Assembly (NCBI GenBank): GCA_022181065.1
Contig: BQMY01000128.1
Location: 1-44,913 of the forward strand
Direction of reading: 5' to 3'
Length of the DNA: 44,913 nt
DNA from: Melioribacteraceae bacterium
Lineage (GTDB): Bacteria > Bacteroidota > Ignavibacteria > Ignavibacteriales > Melioribacteraceae
Part shown: in pieces, positions 18,860-27,880 of the stretch
Layout: every line of letters begins with the position of its first letter
Position numbering within the stretch: the stretch's first letter is position 1
Made by a program: the position numbers and the translations under genes
The notes under the pieces: generated by a model
What the model was told of the DNA's origin: nothing
The model's database searches: none
The model's input: only the letters and a program-made list of their open reading frames with translations

Positions 18860-20296
18860 ATGAAACAGAAAAGCAAATTGGGAATATTCCTTTGGGGGAT
18901 GGTACTAATATTGCTCACTAATCTTACAATCTCTGCGCAAACTGAGAAATATTCGATTGATGAAGCAATTAAACGTGCCCTTGAGAACAATCGTTCAATC
19001 AAAGTTAGTATGCTTGAAGTTGAAAAAGCCGAAGAAGCTGTTGATGAGGCATTCGGGTACGCGCTACCATCACTTGATCTGGAAGCTACTTTTTCACATC
19101 TGATTGAAAAACCAAAGACGGTTTTTCCTGATTTTGAATCTTTATTGACGGCTGCAAGTTACGGTATCTTGTTTGATGAAGGATTGATTCCTTATGATGA
19201 GGCAAAAATTCCGCCCGTGGAGAGTAAACTTCAATCATTCGCTCAGACAAACAATTTTGAAACTTCATTGCAGCTAACGCAGATTTTATTTAATTCAGCG
19301 GTTTTCAGAGGAATCGGGGCATCTCAAATCTATCTCAATCTTTCAAAAGAACAACTGAGAGATCAGATTGGCGCTGTTGTACTTGATGTTAAAAGAGCTT
19401 ACAACGGAGCGCTTTTAACCGGTGAATTAAAGGATATAACAAAAAGCAGCTATGAGAACGCTCTGGAAAACCTTTCAAATGTTAAGGCGCTTTATGAACA
19501 AGGTTTAGCTTCAGAGTATGAGTACCTTCAGGTGAAGGTACAGGTTGAAAATATCAAACCTGCAATAAAACAATTGGAGAACGCTTTTCAGGATGCCAAG
19601 GATGGACTGAAAATATTGATGGGCTTGCCGGTTGACAGCAAAATAGAACTTTCGGGATCACTCGATTATACGCCGAGGGTTGGTCAAAGGGTGAGTGAGC
19701 TTGTTGAACAAGGACTCGTTGGAAACGCTCAATTGAAAGTATTGAATACCAAGAGACTTGTAGATGAAGAGTTTATCGCTATCGATAAGGCAGATTACTG
19801 GCCTACAATCGCGGCTTTTGGCAATTATACTTATGCCGGTTCATCGGATGATCTGAGTTTTAATACATACAATTCTACTGCGGTTGGTTTGAGTTTCTCG
19901 CTGAACTTGTTTAAAGGTGGAAGAGTTTCAAGCAAAGTGCAACAATCCAAAATTGCGTTGAAGCAGACCGATGAGCAGCTTTCGGATTTGAAATCAGCCC
20001 TCAGGATGCAGATTGAATCGAAGTTCCGAGAGTTAAAGAAGGTAGAATCTGAAATCCAGGCGATGGAAGAAAACGTAAAATTGGCGGAACGTACATACAG
20101 CATTGCTGAAACCAGATACAAAGAAGGTACAGGTACCCAGTTGGAGATAAAAAACGCGGACATTGAACTTCGTTCAGCGAAAACTAACAGATTGCAATCA
20201 GTTCATCAATATAACGTGGCGCTTGACGAACTTGATAATCTGCTCGGCAAATTTGGCTCAGAGTATATGAATTTTGTTAAAATAGAAAATAAATAG
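18860..20296 (+). CDS. TolC-family outer-membrane efflux protein
   Basis: A 478-residue outer-membrane channel of a tripartite RND pump. The ATG at 18860 is preferred over one at 18842 because GGAG (18852-18855) sits at the right distance and it puts the signal peptide (KLGIFLWGMVLILLTNLTIS, ending AQ) at the N-terminus. Two outer-membrane efflux protein repeats are visible. Each contains long heptad-rich helices (for example LEVEKAEEAVDEAFGYALPS and VESEIQAMEENVKLAERTYS) and the beta segments FETSLQLTQILFN and AVGLSFSLNLFKGG. It joins the adaptor and pump encoded immediately downstream. Spacing is 10 bases to the adaptor ATG. Confidence 0.92.
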   Translation: MKQKSKLGIFLWGMVLILLTNLTISAQTEKYSIDEAIKRALENNRSIKVSMLEVEKAEEAVDEAFGYALPSLDLEATFSHLIEKPKTVFPDFESLLTAASYGILFDEGLIPYDEAKIPPVESKLQSFAQTNNFETSLQLTQILFNSAVFRGIGASQIYLNLSKEQLRDQIGAVVLDVKRAYNGALLTGELKDITKSSYENALENLSNVKALYEQGLASEYEYLQVKVQVENIKPAIKQLENAFQDAKDGLKILMGLPVDSKIELSGSLDYTPRVGQRVSELVEQGLVGNAQLKVLNTKRLVDEEFIAIDKADYWPTIAAFGNYTYAGSSDDLSFNTYNSTAVGLSFSLNLFKGGRVSSKVQQSKIALKQTDEQLSDLKSALRMQIESKFRELKKVESEIQAMEENVKLAERTYSIAETRYKEGTGTQLEIKNADIELRSAKTNRLQSVHQYNVALDELDNLLGKFGSEYMNFVKIENK

Positions 20297-20306
20297 GGAA
20301 TTGATC

Positions 20307-21344
20307 ATGAAATTAATAAAAGTATTGCTGGCAAACTTATTGTTGCTGTTGTTCACGAGTTTGATTTTTACTTCCTGTGCTGAGGAAGTAGAAGAAGCTA
20401 AGAGTATGGAGCAGCTTCAAGCTGAAAAAGGTATCCCTGTGGAAGTTGAAGCGGTTAAGGCTGTTAATTTTGTAAAATACCTTTCATACTTTGGTACTCT
20501 TGAGGGTTACAGACAATCAACGGTGGGGGCAATGACCGGTGGAAGAATTGAAAAAGTATCCATAAAAGCTGGCGATAGAGTCAAGAAAGATCAGGTAGTG
20601 ATTGAGTTCCCGGATGACTTGCCTTCTTCTCAGGTGGTTCAGGCAAAAGCAGCATTTGACATCGCGGAGAAAACTTATAACAGAATGAAAAAGCTGCTGG
20701 AAGCAGGAGAAACATCCCAGGCCAATTTTGATGGAGCTGAAACACAATATCTTGTCGCAAAACGTAATTATGAATCCGCAATGGAAGTGATGTATGTACA
20801 GGCTCCTTACGATGGCACTATCACAGGTGTGATGGTCAATAAAGGTGACGGAGTGAAAGCAGAAGCGCCTTTGTTCACAATCGCCAATCTTGCCAAAATG
20901 AAAGTAAAAGTTTGGGCAACAAGTAAGGAAATTGATAAAATCAGTAAAGGTAGCAACGCTAAAATCATTTATAATGGTAAGGAAGCTGCCGGTAAAGTTA
21001 CAGAAGTTGATTTAAGTATGAATCCCGGCAGACAGGCTTTTGGTGTAACTGTTGTATTTGAAAATAGTCTAAAATTACCGGCAGGTGTAACCGCTGATGT
21101 CCTGGTTCAGATATACAGTAATGACGATGCGATAGTAGTACCGAGAAACATAGTTCAATCAGATTCGAAGGGAAACTTCGTCTATGTTGAAATAGATGGT
21201 AAAAGTTTCAGGAAATATATCAAAACCGGCGAAGTTTATGATATTTCAATGGAAGTGTTCGAAGGTCTGGTTCCCGGTGACAAGCTGATTGTAAAAGGTG
21301 TCGAAAATGTATTAGACAGTTCCACTGTTAACGTAATCAAATAA
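20307..21344 (+). CDS. RND efflux periplasmic adaptor subunit (lipoprotein)
   Basis: A 345-residue HlyD/AcrA-type membrane fusion protein linking the pump to the TolC-like channel. The ATG at 20307 has AGGGAA six bases upstream; a TTG at 20301 lies too close to that site. The N-terminus ends in a lipobox-like FTSC, so Cys24 is probably lipidated. Visible parts: the first barrel-sandwich strand (RIEKVSIKAGDRVKKDQVVI), a short alpha-hairpin (AKAAFDIAEKTYNRMKKLLE), the second lipoyl half (VQAPYDGTITGVMVNKGDGV) and C-terminal beta-barrel and membrane-proximal domains. The short hairpin resembles that of RND, not ABC, adaptors. Ten bases separate its stop from the pump ATG. Confidence 0.92.
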   Translation: MKLIKVLLANLLLLLFTSLIFTSCAEEVEEAKSMEQLQAEKGIPVEVEAVKAVNFVKYLSYFGTLEGYRQSTVGAMTGGRIEKVSIKAGDRVKKDQVVIEFPDDLPSSQVVQAKAAFDIAEKTYNRMKKLLEAGETSQANFDGAETQYLVAKRNYESAMEVMYVQAPYDGTITGVMVNKGDGVKAEAPLFTIANLAKMKVKVWATSKEIDKISKGSNAKIIYNGKEAAGKVTEVDLSMNPGRQAFGVTVVFENSLKLPAGVTADVLVQIYSNDDAIVVPRNIVQSDSKGNFVYVEIDGKSFRKYIKTGEVYDISMEVFEGLVPGDKLIVKGVENVLDSSTVNVIK

Positions 21345-21353
21345 GGGGAAAGT

Positions 21354-24300
21354 ATGTTTTTAGCAAAATTATCGATTACCAGACCCGTATTGACTACGAT
21401 GGGAATTCTGGTGTTTCTGATCTTTGGTATTCTGGCTTATCTGAATATCAATCTTAATCAGATGCCTGATGTTGAAATTCCGGTGGTAAATATCACCACA
21501 ATATATCCGGGTGCTGGTCCGAAAGAAATTGAAACACTTATTACAAAAAGAATTGAAGACGTTATTACAACCGTTAGTGAGATTGATTATGTTGAATCAT
21601 ATTCACTTGATGGTGCGTCAATCATAGTAATGGCATTTCAGCTTAGTAAGGATGTCAACATCGCGACACAGGAAGTCAAGGATAAAGTTGACGCTATAAT
21701 CAATGATCTTCCGGATGATGCTGAATCGCCCAAAGTTGAGAAGTTTGATATCCGCGCCACACCTATTATGGATCTTGTACTAAGTGGAGACAGGGATCCG
21801 CGAGAGTTGTACGAGTTTGCGGATAAAAAACTTAAAGAGAGGTTTTCTCAGATCCAGGGTGTCGCGAGAGTCGATATCAATGGTGGTAGAGAACGTGAAA
21901 TAAGAGTTGAGATGGATAGCAGGGTAGTATATGAGAACAGAATCTCACTACCTCAGCTAATACAGATACTTCAGGCTCAAAACATGAATATCCCGGGTGG
22001 GTACTTCCAGATTGATAATCAGGAATTTACCGTCCGACTCGATGGCGAGTTCAACGATTTGAATACTATTTCCGAGCTGCAAATTCCTACCGCATTTGGT
22101 GATAAAAAGGTAGAACAATTCGCGAAAGTACTCGATAGCGGTAAGGATGTACGCCAGAGAACAACATATTTCAATCGTCCCACAGATCGCAAGGATGAGA
22201 ATGTTATTCAGCTTAGTATAGTAAAAAGCACTGAAGGTAACGTTGTTCGTATCGCGGATGCTGTAAGAAAAGCAATACCAGATATTCAAAAAATAATACC
22301 GAGCGGTGTTCAGCTTGAAATTATCAATGACAACGCCGATTTTACACGCGCTACGGTTGATGATACAATGAGTAATATAATTCTTGGTATAATTTTTACA
22401 TCAATTGTATTATTCATCTTTCTATTTAATATTCGTTCAACTCTGATCGTAGCGCTTACGATGCCTGTTTCCATTGTTTCAACATTTATGCTGCTGCAGG
22501 CTGCAGGATTAACACTAAACATCATGACTTTGATGGGACTTTCTGTTTCGGTGGGTGTACTCGTGGCGAACTCGGTCGTGGTACTGGAGAATATATTCCG
22601 GCACAAAGCTATGGGTGCTGATAACAAGGACGCTGCGCTTAAGGGTACTACAGAGGTAACGGTTGCGGTAATTGCTTCAACGCTGACAAACCTTGTTGTG
22701 TTTTTACCAATCGCCAACATGTCATCGATCGTTGGTATGTTCATGCGTGAACTTGCTCTCGCGGCTTCATTTGCAACAATATTTTCTTTGATATTTTCTT
22801 TTACACTTACACCAATGTTGGCATCCCTGATTCTTCCCAAGTCGGGGAAACGTAGTAAAATAGCAGAAAAAACTGATGCATTCTACAAAACCTGGGATGA
22901 GTTTTATAGAACGCTTCTAAGAATTTCCCTCAAAAGCAAATGGATAAATGTAACTCTGGTTACACTTTCAATATTTGTGTTGATCGTGGTTGTTGGTGTT
23001 TTCGGACCGCATCTTGGTTTTGAATTTATCCCGGCGCAGGATGATGGGAAAATACAGATTACCGCCGAATTGCCGCAAGGTTACAATCTGCATGAAACAG
23101 CCAAAGTTTTGGAGACTATTGAAAGCAGAGTGAAAACTTATCCCGAAGTTGTGCATGTGATTACAAATCTTGGTAAGATCTCCGACCTTAACACCGGTTC
23201 AAATGTGGCAAAAATGAGCATTATTCTTGTTGACGCAAACGAAAGGGAACGCGGTATTGCCGAAATTATCGGAGAGTTTGTAAAAGAACTTTCGGATGTG
23301 CCAAACGCCAAGATAATAGTTGACCGGAACCAGGAGCAGGGAGCCGGAGGAGCACCCGTGCAGTTTTATGTATTGGGTCAGGATGTTGAAGTACTCGATG
23401 ATTTGAAAGATCAGATCATGGATGAAATTCGTGATATACCCGGATTGATTAACCTTGACCAAAGTTCCCGAGAAGGTAAACCTGAAATAACAATCTATCC
23501 TGACAGAGTTAAACTTGCACAGGCAGGTATAACTACCCAGGAGCTTGCGTTAACAGTCAGAGCAGCGATTGAGGGAATCGAATCATCAAAGTATCGCGAG
23601 GATGGTGAAGAGTATGATATCACAGTAACTCTTACCGATGTATCGGTTGATTCTCCTGAGAAAGTAAAGAATATTCCGGTTGTGTCTTCCCGTGATTATT
23701 CAGTTTACAGGCTACAGCAGCTGGCTGATGTGGAGTTCACCAATGGTTCAACTACTATACTTCACAGGGATAAATTTACTTCAATAAAGTTTACAGGTAG
23801 TAATGCCCCCGGTTATGTTGTTGGCGATATAACAACGGAAATTGAAAAGAGAATTAGCGAAAACATTAACATGCCAACCGGATACCAGTTCAGTTGGGGT
23901 GGAAATAATGAAATGATGCAGGAGATGATTAATGACATGAGTTTTGCGTTTTTACTCGCGCTTGTACTTACATATATCCTGCTCGCGGCAATTCTGGAGA
24001 GTTTTATCCAGCCGATGTTTATTCTTTTCACAATACCCCTTGCGTTAATAGGTGTTATTATATCACTTTATGTGACCAATATCGCGTTGGGTATAACTTC
24101 AATGCTGGCAATTATCATGCTTATCGGTATTGTGGTCAACAACGCTATTCTGATGCTGGATTATACAAACCAGTTGGTGCGTGAAGAGGGTATGCGTGTT
24201 AAGGACGCGCTGATTGCCGCATGTCCGACGAAACTGAAACCGATTATTATGTCGTCACTTGCCATTATTCTTGGTATGCTACCGATGGCATTGGGAATAG

Positions 24301-24434
24301 GTGACGCGGGTAAAGAAATGAGAATGCCTCTTGGTGTTGTATCTATTGGCGGATTGGTAGTTTCAACAATTTTGACCTTGTTTCTCATTCCCGCATTGTA
24401 CAACTTAATTTATGATCGCAAACCCAAGGTATAA
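21354..24434 (+). CDS. RND transporter permease (AcrB/HAE-1-like) lacking the canonical proton-relay residues
   Basis: A 1026-residue inner-membrane pump with the standard duplicated layout: TM1, a periplasmic porter loop, TM2-6, a second TM7 and loop, then TM8-12. The start MFLAKLSITRPVLTTMGILV is typical and GGGGA precedes it. In AcrB the TM4 pair D407-D408 and TM10 K940 carry protons. Here the aligned TM4 segment GVLVANSVVVLENI has A405-N406, and the TM10 segment GIVVNNAILMLDY has N929 at the lysine position. Everything around these sites is well conserved and the gene is intact, so this looks like a natural subfamily rather than decay. Energy coupling may use other residues or another ion. 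Substrate is unknown. It is the fourth gene of the TetR-controlled operon. Confidence 0.93.
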   Translation: MFLAKLSITRPVLTTMGILVFLIFGILAYLNINLNQMPDVEIPVVNITTIYPGAGPKEIETLITKRIEDVITTVSEIDYVESYSLDGASIIVMAFQLSKDVNIATQEVKDKVDAIINDLPDDAESPKVEKFDIRATPIMDLVLSGDRDPRELYEFADKKLKERFSQIQGVARVDINGGREREIRVEMDSRVVYENRISLPQLIQILQAQNMNIPGGYFQIDNQEFTVRLDGEFNDLNTISELQIPTAFGDKKVEQFAKVLDSGKDVRQRTTYFNRPTDRKDENVIQLSIVKSTEGNVVRIADAVRKAIPDIQKIIPSGVQLEIINDNADFTRATVDDTMSNIILGIIFTSIVLFIFLFNIRSTLIVALTMPVSIVSTFMLLQAAGLTLNIMTLMGLSVSVGVLVANSVVVLENIFRHKAMGADNKDAALKGTTEVTVAVIASTLTNLVVFLPIANMSSIVGMFMRELALAASFATIFSLIFSFTLTPMLASLILPKSGKRSKIAEKTDAFYKTWDEFYRTLLRISLKSKWINVTLVTLSIFVLIVVVGVFGPHLGFEFIPAQDDGKIQITAELPQGYNLHETAKVLETIESRVKTYPEVVHVITNLGKISDLNTGSNVAKMSIILVDANERERGIAEIIGEFVKELSDVPNAKIIVDRNQEQGAGGAPVQFYVLGQDVEVLDDLKDQIMDEIRDIPGLINLDQSSREGKPEITIYPDRVKLAQAGITTQELALTVRAAIEGIESSKYREDGEEYDITVTLTDVSVDSPEKVKNIPVVSSRDYSVYRLQQLADVEFTNGSTTILHRDKFTSIKFTGSNAPGYVVGDITTEIEKRISENINMPTGYQFSWGGNNEMMQEMINDMSFAFLLALVLTYILLAAILESFIQPMFILFTIPLALIGVIISLYVTNIALGITSMLAIIMLIGIVVNNAILMLDYTNQLVREEGMRVKDALIAACPTKLKPIIMSSLAIILGMLPMALGIGDAGKEMRMPLGVVSIGGLVVSTILTLFLIPALYNLIYDRKPKV

Positions 24435-24441
24435 AACTTTA

Positions 24442-24468
24442 GTCCGGGGCAAAAGCTCCGGACATTTT
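24442..24468 (+). terminator. Hairpin after the RND gene, weak terminator candidate
   Basis: A 9-bp stem with one G-T pair (GTCCGGGGC against GCTCCGGAC) and an AAAA loop, followed by only four T residues. It could partly terminate the efflux transcript or reduce expression of the next gene. Confidence 0.5.
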
Positions 24469-24481
24469 GAAGGGAGGAGTT

Positions 24482-25258
24482 ATGAAAAATGTAACAAGTC
24501 TTGAATTTACAAGAGAAAATTTTGAAACACGTCTGGATGGGGAAGTTGTAATATTTCATATTAAGAAAAACGCCTTCAGTAATTTTACCGATCTTGAAGT
24601 ACGTGATGTGATCATTCCATGGTTGGAGGCTGTGGATAATTATGATCAAATAAAAGGAGTTCTTTTCCTCAATGATTACGGAGTGTTTGGTGAGAAAGAG
24701 TATCATACTTTTATCGAAGGAATGGCGGGCAAACTCGAAAAATCGGGTGATCATTTCAAGGTACCGAGATTTGAAAAATCAGAAATCCGGGCCATTGAAA
24801 TAAATTTGATAGTAACATATATTAAAAAGATTTTAGGTATGCGAAAACTTATAGCGTTTGCCATGCAAGGAGATGTGGTGACTCCATATTTTGGTGTCAG
24901 CCTTGCAGCCGATTTGCGCTACGGTACACCGAAGACAAACTTTGCTTTATCGCATATAAAATATGGGCTTCACCCGACAGGCGCACTACCATTTTTTCTA
25001 CCACGTTATATAGGTATTGGCAGATCAGTAGAATATTTGCTGAAAGGGGGTAAGATTGATTCGGCTGAATCATTGAATCTGGGAATCCTGAATAAAGTTA
25101 TACCGGATGATGTTTTCAGGGATGAAGTAATCAGGGAGTTTAAATCAATCTGCAAGCTGGATTTAGGTGTTATAAAGAGTACAAAAGAACTGATCTACAG
25201 TTTTCAGATGCAATTCGACAAGTTCCTCGAAAAAGAATCTCATTTTATATATCATTAA
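24482..25258 (+). CDS. Enoyl-CoA hydratase/isomerase (crotonase)-fold protein, catalytic Glu residues absent
   Basis: A 258-residue protein of the crotonase superfamily. The ATG at 24482 is set by a strong GGGAGG five bases upstream. The fold is recognisable from the IKGVLFLNDYGVF strand, the ADLRYGTPKTNFALSHIKYG segment and the C-terminal helices (GRSVEYLLKGGKIDSAESLN, GILNKVIPDD). When the ADLR and NF landmarks are aligned with typical hydratases, the first catalytic glutamate position is G138 and the second is H158. Hydration of enoyl-CoA by the usual mechanism is therefore unlikely. It may be another crotonase-family reaction, or a binding protein. It follows the RND pump by 47 bases with only a weak hairpin between, so it may belong to the efflux operon. 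Confidence 0.78.
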   Translation: MKNVTSLEFTRENFETRLDGEVVIFHIKKNAFSNFTDLEVRDVIIPWLEAVDNYDQIKGVLFLNDYGVFGEKEYHTFIEGMAGKLEKSGDHFKVPRFEKSEIRAIEINLIVTYIKKILGMRKLIAFAMQGDVVTPYFGVSLAADLRYGTPKTNFALSHIKYGLHPTGALPFFLPRYIGIGRSVEYLLKGGKIDSAESLNLGILNKVIPDDVFRDEVIREFKSICKLDLGVIKSTKELIYSFQMQFDKFLEKESHFIYH

Positions 25259-25264
25259 ATCTTT

Positions 25265-25291
25265 CTGAGGGTGGTCTTCTGCCACCCTCAG
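25265..25291. terminator. Perfect inverted repeat between convergent genes, likely terminator
   Basis: CTGAGGGTGG and CCACCCTCAG form a perfect 10-bp stem with a 7-base loop, six bases after the stop of the crotonase-fold gene and close to the end of the convergent manC gene. It probably serves both. T-runs on either side are short (ATTT on plus). Confidence 0.75.
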
Positions 25292-25297
25292 ATTTCT

Positions 25298-26362
25298 CTA
25301 GATCAAATCTTCTCTATTTTCTTTATTAAGATGGTCCACAATGTTTCTTACATCTTGTACTTTTGTTCGGTCACAGATTAGAAGCGAATCCTCCATATTA
25401 ATAATAACTAAATTATTCACGCCAATTGCGGCGGTAAATTTATCGGGTGAATAGATGTAAGAATCGTTAACATCTTCTACGTACACATCACCAACTTTCG
25501 CGTTGGTTTGTTCATCTTTATCTGTTAACTCATATACTGTTTCCCAACTTCCGACATCGCTCCAGCCAAAATCAGCTTTCGCGCAAAAAACCTTATCAGA
25601 TTTTTCCATTATTCCGTAATCGATCGAGATGCTTTCAAAACCCGGGAAAGTATCTTTTAAGGCATTTAGAAAATTGCTGCCGTTCATATGGGACGATAAT
25701 GATTCCAGACCGCTGTGAAGCGCAGGCAGGTGAGATTTTATCTCATCATAGATTACATCGGCTCTCCAGACGAACATGCCCGAATTCCACAAATAATCTC
25801 CCGATTTAATATATTTTTCCGCAGTTGGCAAATCCGGTTTTTCTACAAATTTATGGACTTTATAAACATCATTTTTAACTAGTTCGGCGGTATTAATATA
25901 TCCATAACCTGTATCGGGACGGGACGGATTTATACCGAATGTGACGAGACATTTATTCTCGTACGCAAATTCACAGGCATTATTCAAGGTGGCTGTAAAA
26001 CTTTCAATATTTCTAATTATATGATCGGCGGGTAAGGTGACAATTACGGCATCCTGAGATCTCGCTTTGATTAGTAGCGCTGATAATCCAACACAAGGGG
26101 CAGTATTTCTGCCAACAGGCTCAGCGATTACCTGATTGGGGTTTAATTCGGGCAGCTGTTCTTCAATAATAGCTTTTTGAACTTTATTGGTTACGATATA
26201 AATATTTTCGACAGAAATAAAATCTTTAAGTCGGAAAACAGTATCCTGTATCATTGTATTCTCACCGAAAATATTAAGCAGCTGTTTCGGCATAGTTTTT
26301 CTGCTTCTTGGCCAAAATCGGGAGCCAACTCCACCCGCCATGATTACTACAAATTTCTCCAT
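25298..26362 (-). CDS. manC: Mannose-1-phosphate guanylyltransferase
   Basis: Makes GDP-mannose from GTP and mannose-1-phosphate, a precursor for surface polysaccharide and glycan. The 354-residue protein is the single-domain form, lacking the C-terminal isomerase domain of bifunctional ManC/AlgA. It opens with the nucleotidyltransferase signature MAGGVGSRFWPRSRKTMPKQ. Further motifs are VTLPADHII (about 105), the sugar-nucleotide FVEKPDLPTA (about 170), LWNSGMFVW and FGWSDVGSWE (about 265). CCGGAG precedes the ATG at a good distance. It is divergent from the XRE-cupin regulator at 26516, which could control it. It may supply the glycan genes at the right end of the window. Confidence 0.92.
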   Translation of the reverse strand: MEKFVVIMAGGVGSRFWPRSRKTMPKQLLNIFGENTMIQDTVFRLKDFISVENIYIVTNKVQKAIIEEQLPELNPNQVIAEPVGRNTAPCVGLSALLIKARSQDAVIVTLPADHIIRNIESFTATLNNACEFAYENKCLVTFGINPSRPDTGYGYINTAELVKNDVYKVHKFVEKPDLPTAEKYIKSGDYLWNSGMFVWRADVIYDEIKSHLPALHSGLESLSSHMNGSNFLNALKDTFPGFESISIDYGIMEKSDKVFCAKADFGWSDVGSWETVYELTDKDEQTNAKVGDVYVEDVNDSYIYSPDKFTAAIGVNNLVIINMEDSLLICDRTKVQDVRNIVDHLNKENREDLI

Positions 26363-26460
26363 AATTACTCCGGTCTTCTAAAAATATGAGTGAAAATTAA
26401 ATAAAAAATGAATGAAAAAAGAGGGTTGGATGAGAGATTGTCCGCAAATAGAGTAACTTT

Positions 26461-26489
26461 TTGAAATAATATACGTCTAAGCTTAATAT
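26461..26489 (+). promoter_or_regulatory. Sigma-70-type promoter of the XRE-cupin gene
   Basis: TTGAAA at 26461-26466 and TAATAT at 26484-26489 are separated by exactly 17 bases. Transcription would begin near 26496, ahead of the AGGA ribosome site at 26507. Confidence 0.6.
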
Positions 26490-26515
26490 AAGTAGAATCA
26501 ATTTGCAGGATGAAG

Positions 26516-27127
26516 ATGTTTTCAGAAGTTTTTAACAATATATTGCACAGAGTTCGTATTTCACAAAAAGAATTGGCTTATACAGCGGGAATCAGCGAAA
26601 GCGAAATATCCAAATATCTTTCAGGAATAAAAGAACCGAAATACACTCAATTGTTAAAAATCAGTCAGGCACTCAATTTGCCTGTGAGTCAATTTTTTAA
26701 TGGCGCTGTGGATAAGTTTTTCACACTTGATCCCAAATCTGAATTGTTCAAAGAAAAAAAAGCTTCAGAAATTGAAGAGTACAATAAGTTTCTTGTTCGC
26801 CCTGTTTTGTATGAAGTAGATGATAATCTATTTGCTTATAAATTCTACACGATTGATAATGTTATTGGTTTAAGTTTTGCGTTAAACTCTGACTTTATTC
26901 CACCTACAAATATTAAAATTGTTAAGGGGGGAATAACAGTTACAGATACAACAACAAAAGAATCGAAATTATATAACGAAAACGAACTAATTGTGTTTTC
27001 AGAAAAGACAGACACAATTATTGATATTCCTTCAGGAACAACCGGCTACATAGTAACAATTGCAAAAGAGGTCGCAAAATTCAGAAAATTGTTCCTGGAT
27101 TCTCTCATTAATGAGGAAGCAGCCTAA
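26516..27127 (+). CDS. XRE-family regulator with C-terminal cupin-like domain
   Basis: A 203-residue protein with a lambda-repressor-type helix-turn-helix in residues 8-60 (ISQKELAYTAGISESEISKY, then LSGIKEPKYTQLLKISQALN). After a short linker the C-terminal part, about 120-200, is a small beta-barrel of the cupin kind (IKIVKGGITVTDTTTKESKL, ENELIVFSEKTDTIIDIPSG). Such proteins often sense a small ligand and regulate neighbouring metabolic genes. I chose the ATG at 26516 because AGGA (26507-26510) overlaps the alternative ATG at 26510. A good sigma-70 promoter lies just upstream. The neighbouring divergent gene is manC, a plausible but unproven target. Confidence 0.82.
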   Translation: MFSEVFNNILHRVRISQKELAYTAGISESEISKYLSGIKEPKYTQLLKISQALNLPVSQFFNGAVDKFFTLDPKSELFKEKKASEIEEYNKFLVRPVLYEVDDNLFAYKFYTIDNVIGLSFALNSDFIPPTNIKIVKGGITVTDTTTKESKLYNENELIVFSEKTDTIIDIPSGTTGYIVTIAKEVAKFRKLFLDSLINEEAA

Positions 27128-27880
27128 AACCCGCGTCAACACTGGACGAAATAAGTCCGCTCTCATAAATCAATTTTAAGACACTTTTTTTCGAAAAAGG
27201 TGTTAAGATATGCCTTCATTTCATACTACATAAATATTTCTCTCACCATGATTTTTCAATTCTAAAAAAAACTAACTAATAAACCCGGAGCAGGGAAGGG
27301 GACTAGTTCACAAAATAATATGCTCCTCTTGTTCAAATATAAATCTCCGAACATGCTCCCAAATGCAATCCTTTAAACAAGTATCCCGCTAATAATAATT
27401 CAATATTATAAGGTTTAAGTTGGTAATTGATAAAATGAGCACTTATAAGGCGTGCCACGCTATTCTCGCGTGGTGGCAGCTTTAATTGAGGGGCTGTAAG
27501 TCGTTGTTTCACAAAGAGATAGGGGTGTCCGTGAGCGTCAATTGTGGTTGATGGCGATTGCCTTAATTATTTAGGCGGGCCAGGTTGGTTCATTTTTGGA
27601 AAGAATAAACTGGTGGAGCAAGTAATGCAATAGTATAATCGCAAGTTGTTATTCTTTAATATTGACCTGTTTTCGAAGCTATGTAAAAATTAATAATGAA
27701 TTATAATTCAAAAATAATTGGTGGTATTTTGAAAGAAGTTATGGGAATTATTTCATTTTACAGAACTCTTCTAACGTTATCTTGAAGCGAATTATAAATG
27801 GTTATATATCAATGAGTTAGAATATGTGGCTAAAAAAGATTATGTCGGAAAAGAGTTAAGATTGATACTTATTTAAGGGG
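27128..27880. other. 753-bp region without a recognisable gene
   Basis: No convincing coding frame on either strand. Two hairpins stand out. One at about 27176-27208 is an AT-rich stem (ACACTTTTT against AAAAAGGTGT around a TCG loop), perhaps the end of the XRE transcript. The other, at 27455-27473, has CCACGC/GCGTGG. The stretch about 27450-27600 is richer in G than its surroundings. No tRNA, tmRNA, RNase P or SRP signature was recognised. It may be a decayed gene or hold a small RNA. Confidence 0.5.

Noticed and set aside
22310-22840. Minus-strand open frame of 176 codons
   Set aside because: It lies opposite the conserved TM4-region sequence of the RND pump and shows no family resemblance.
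27451-27480. Integron attC-like site
   Set aside because: The hairpin at 27455-27473 is short, and the R' and R'' core sequences of attC and any integrase or cassette are missing.
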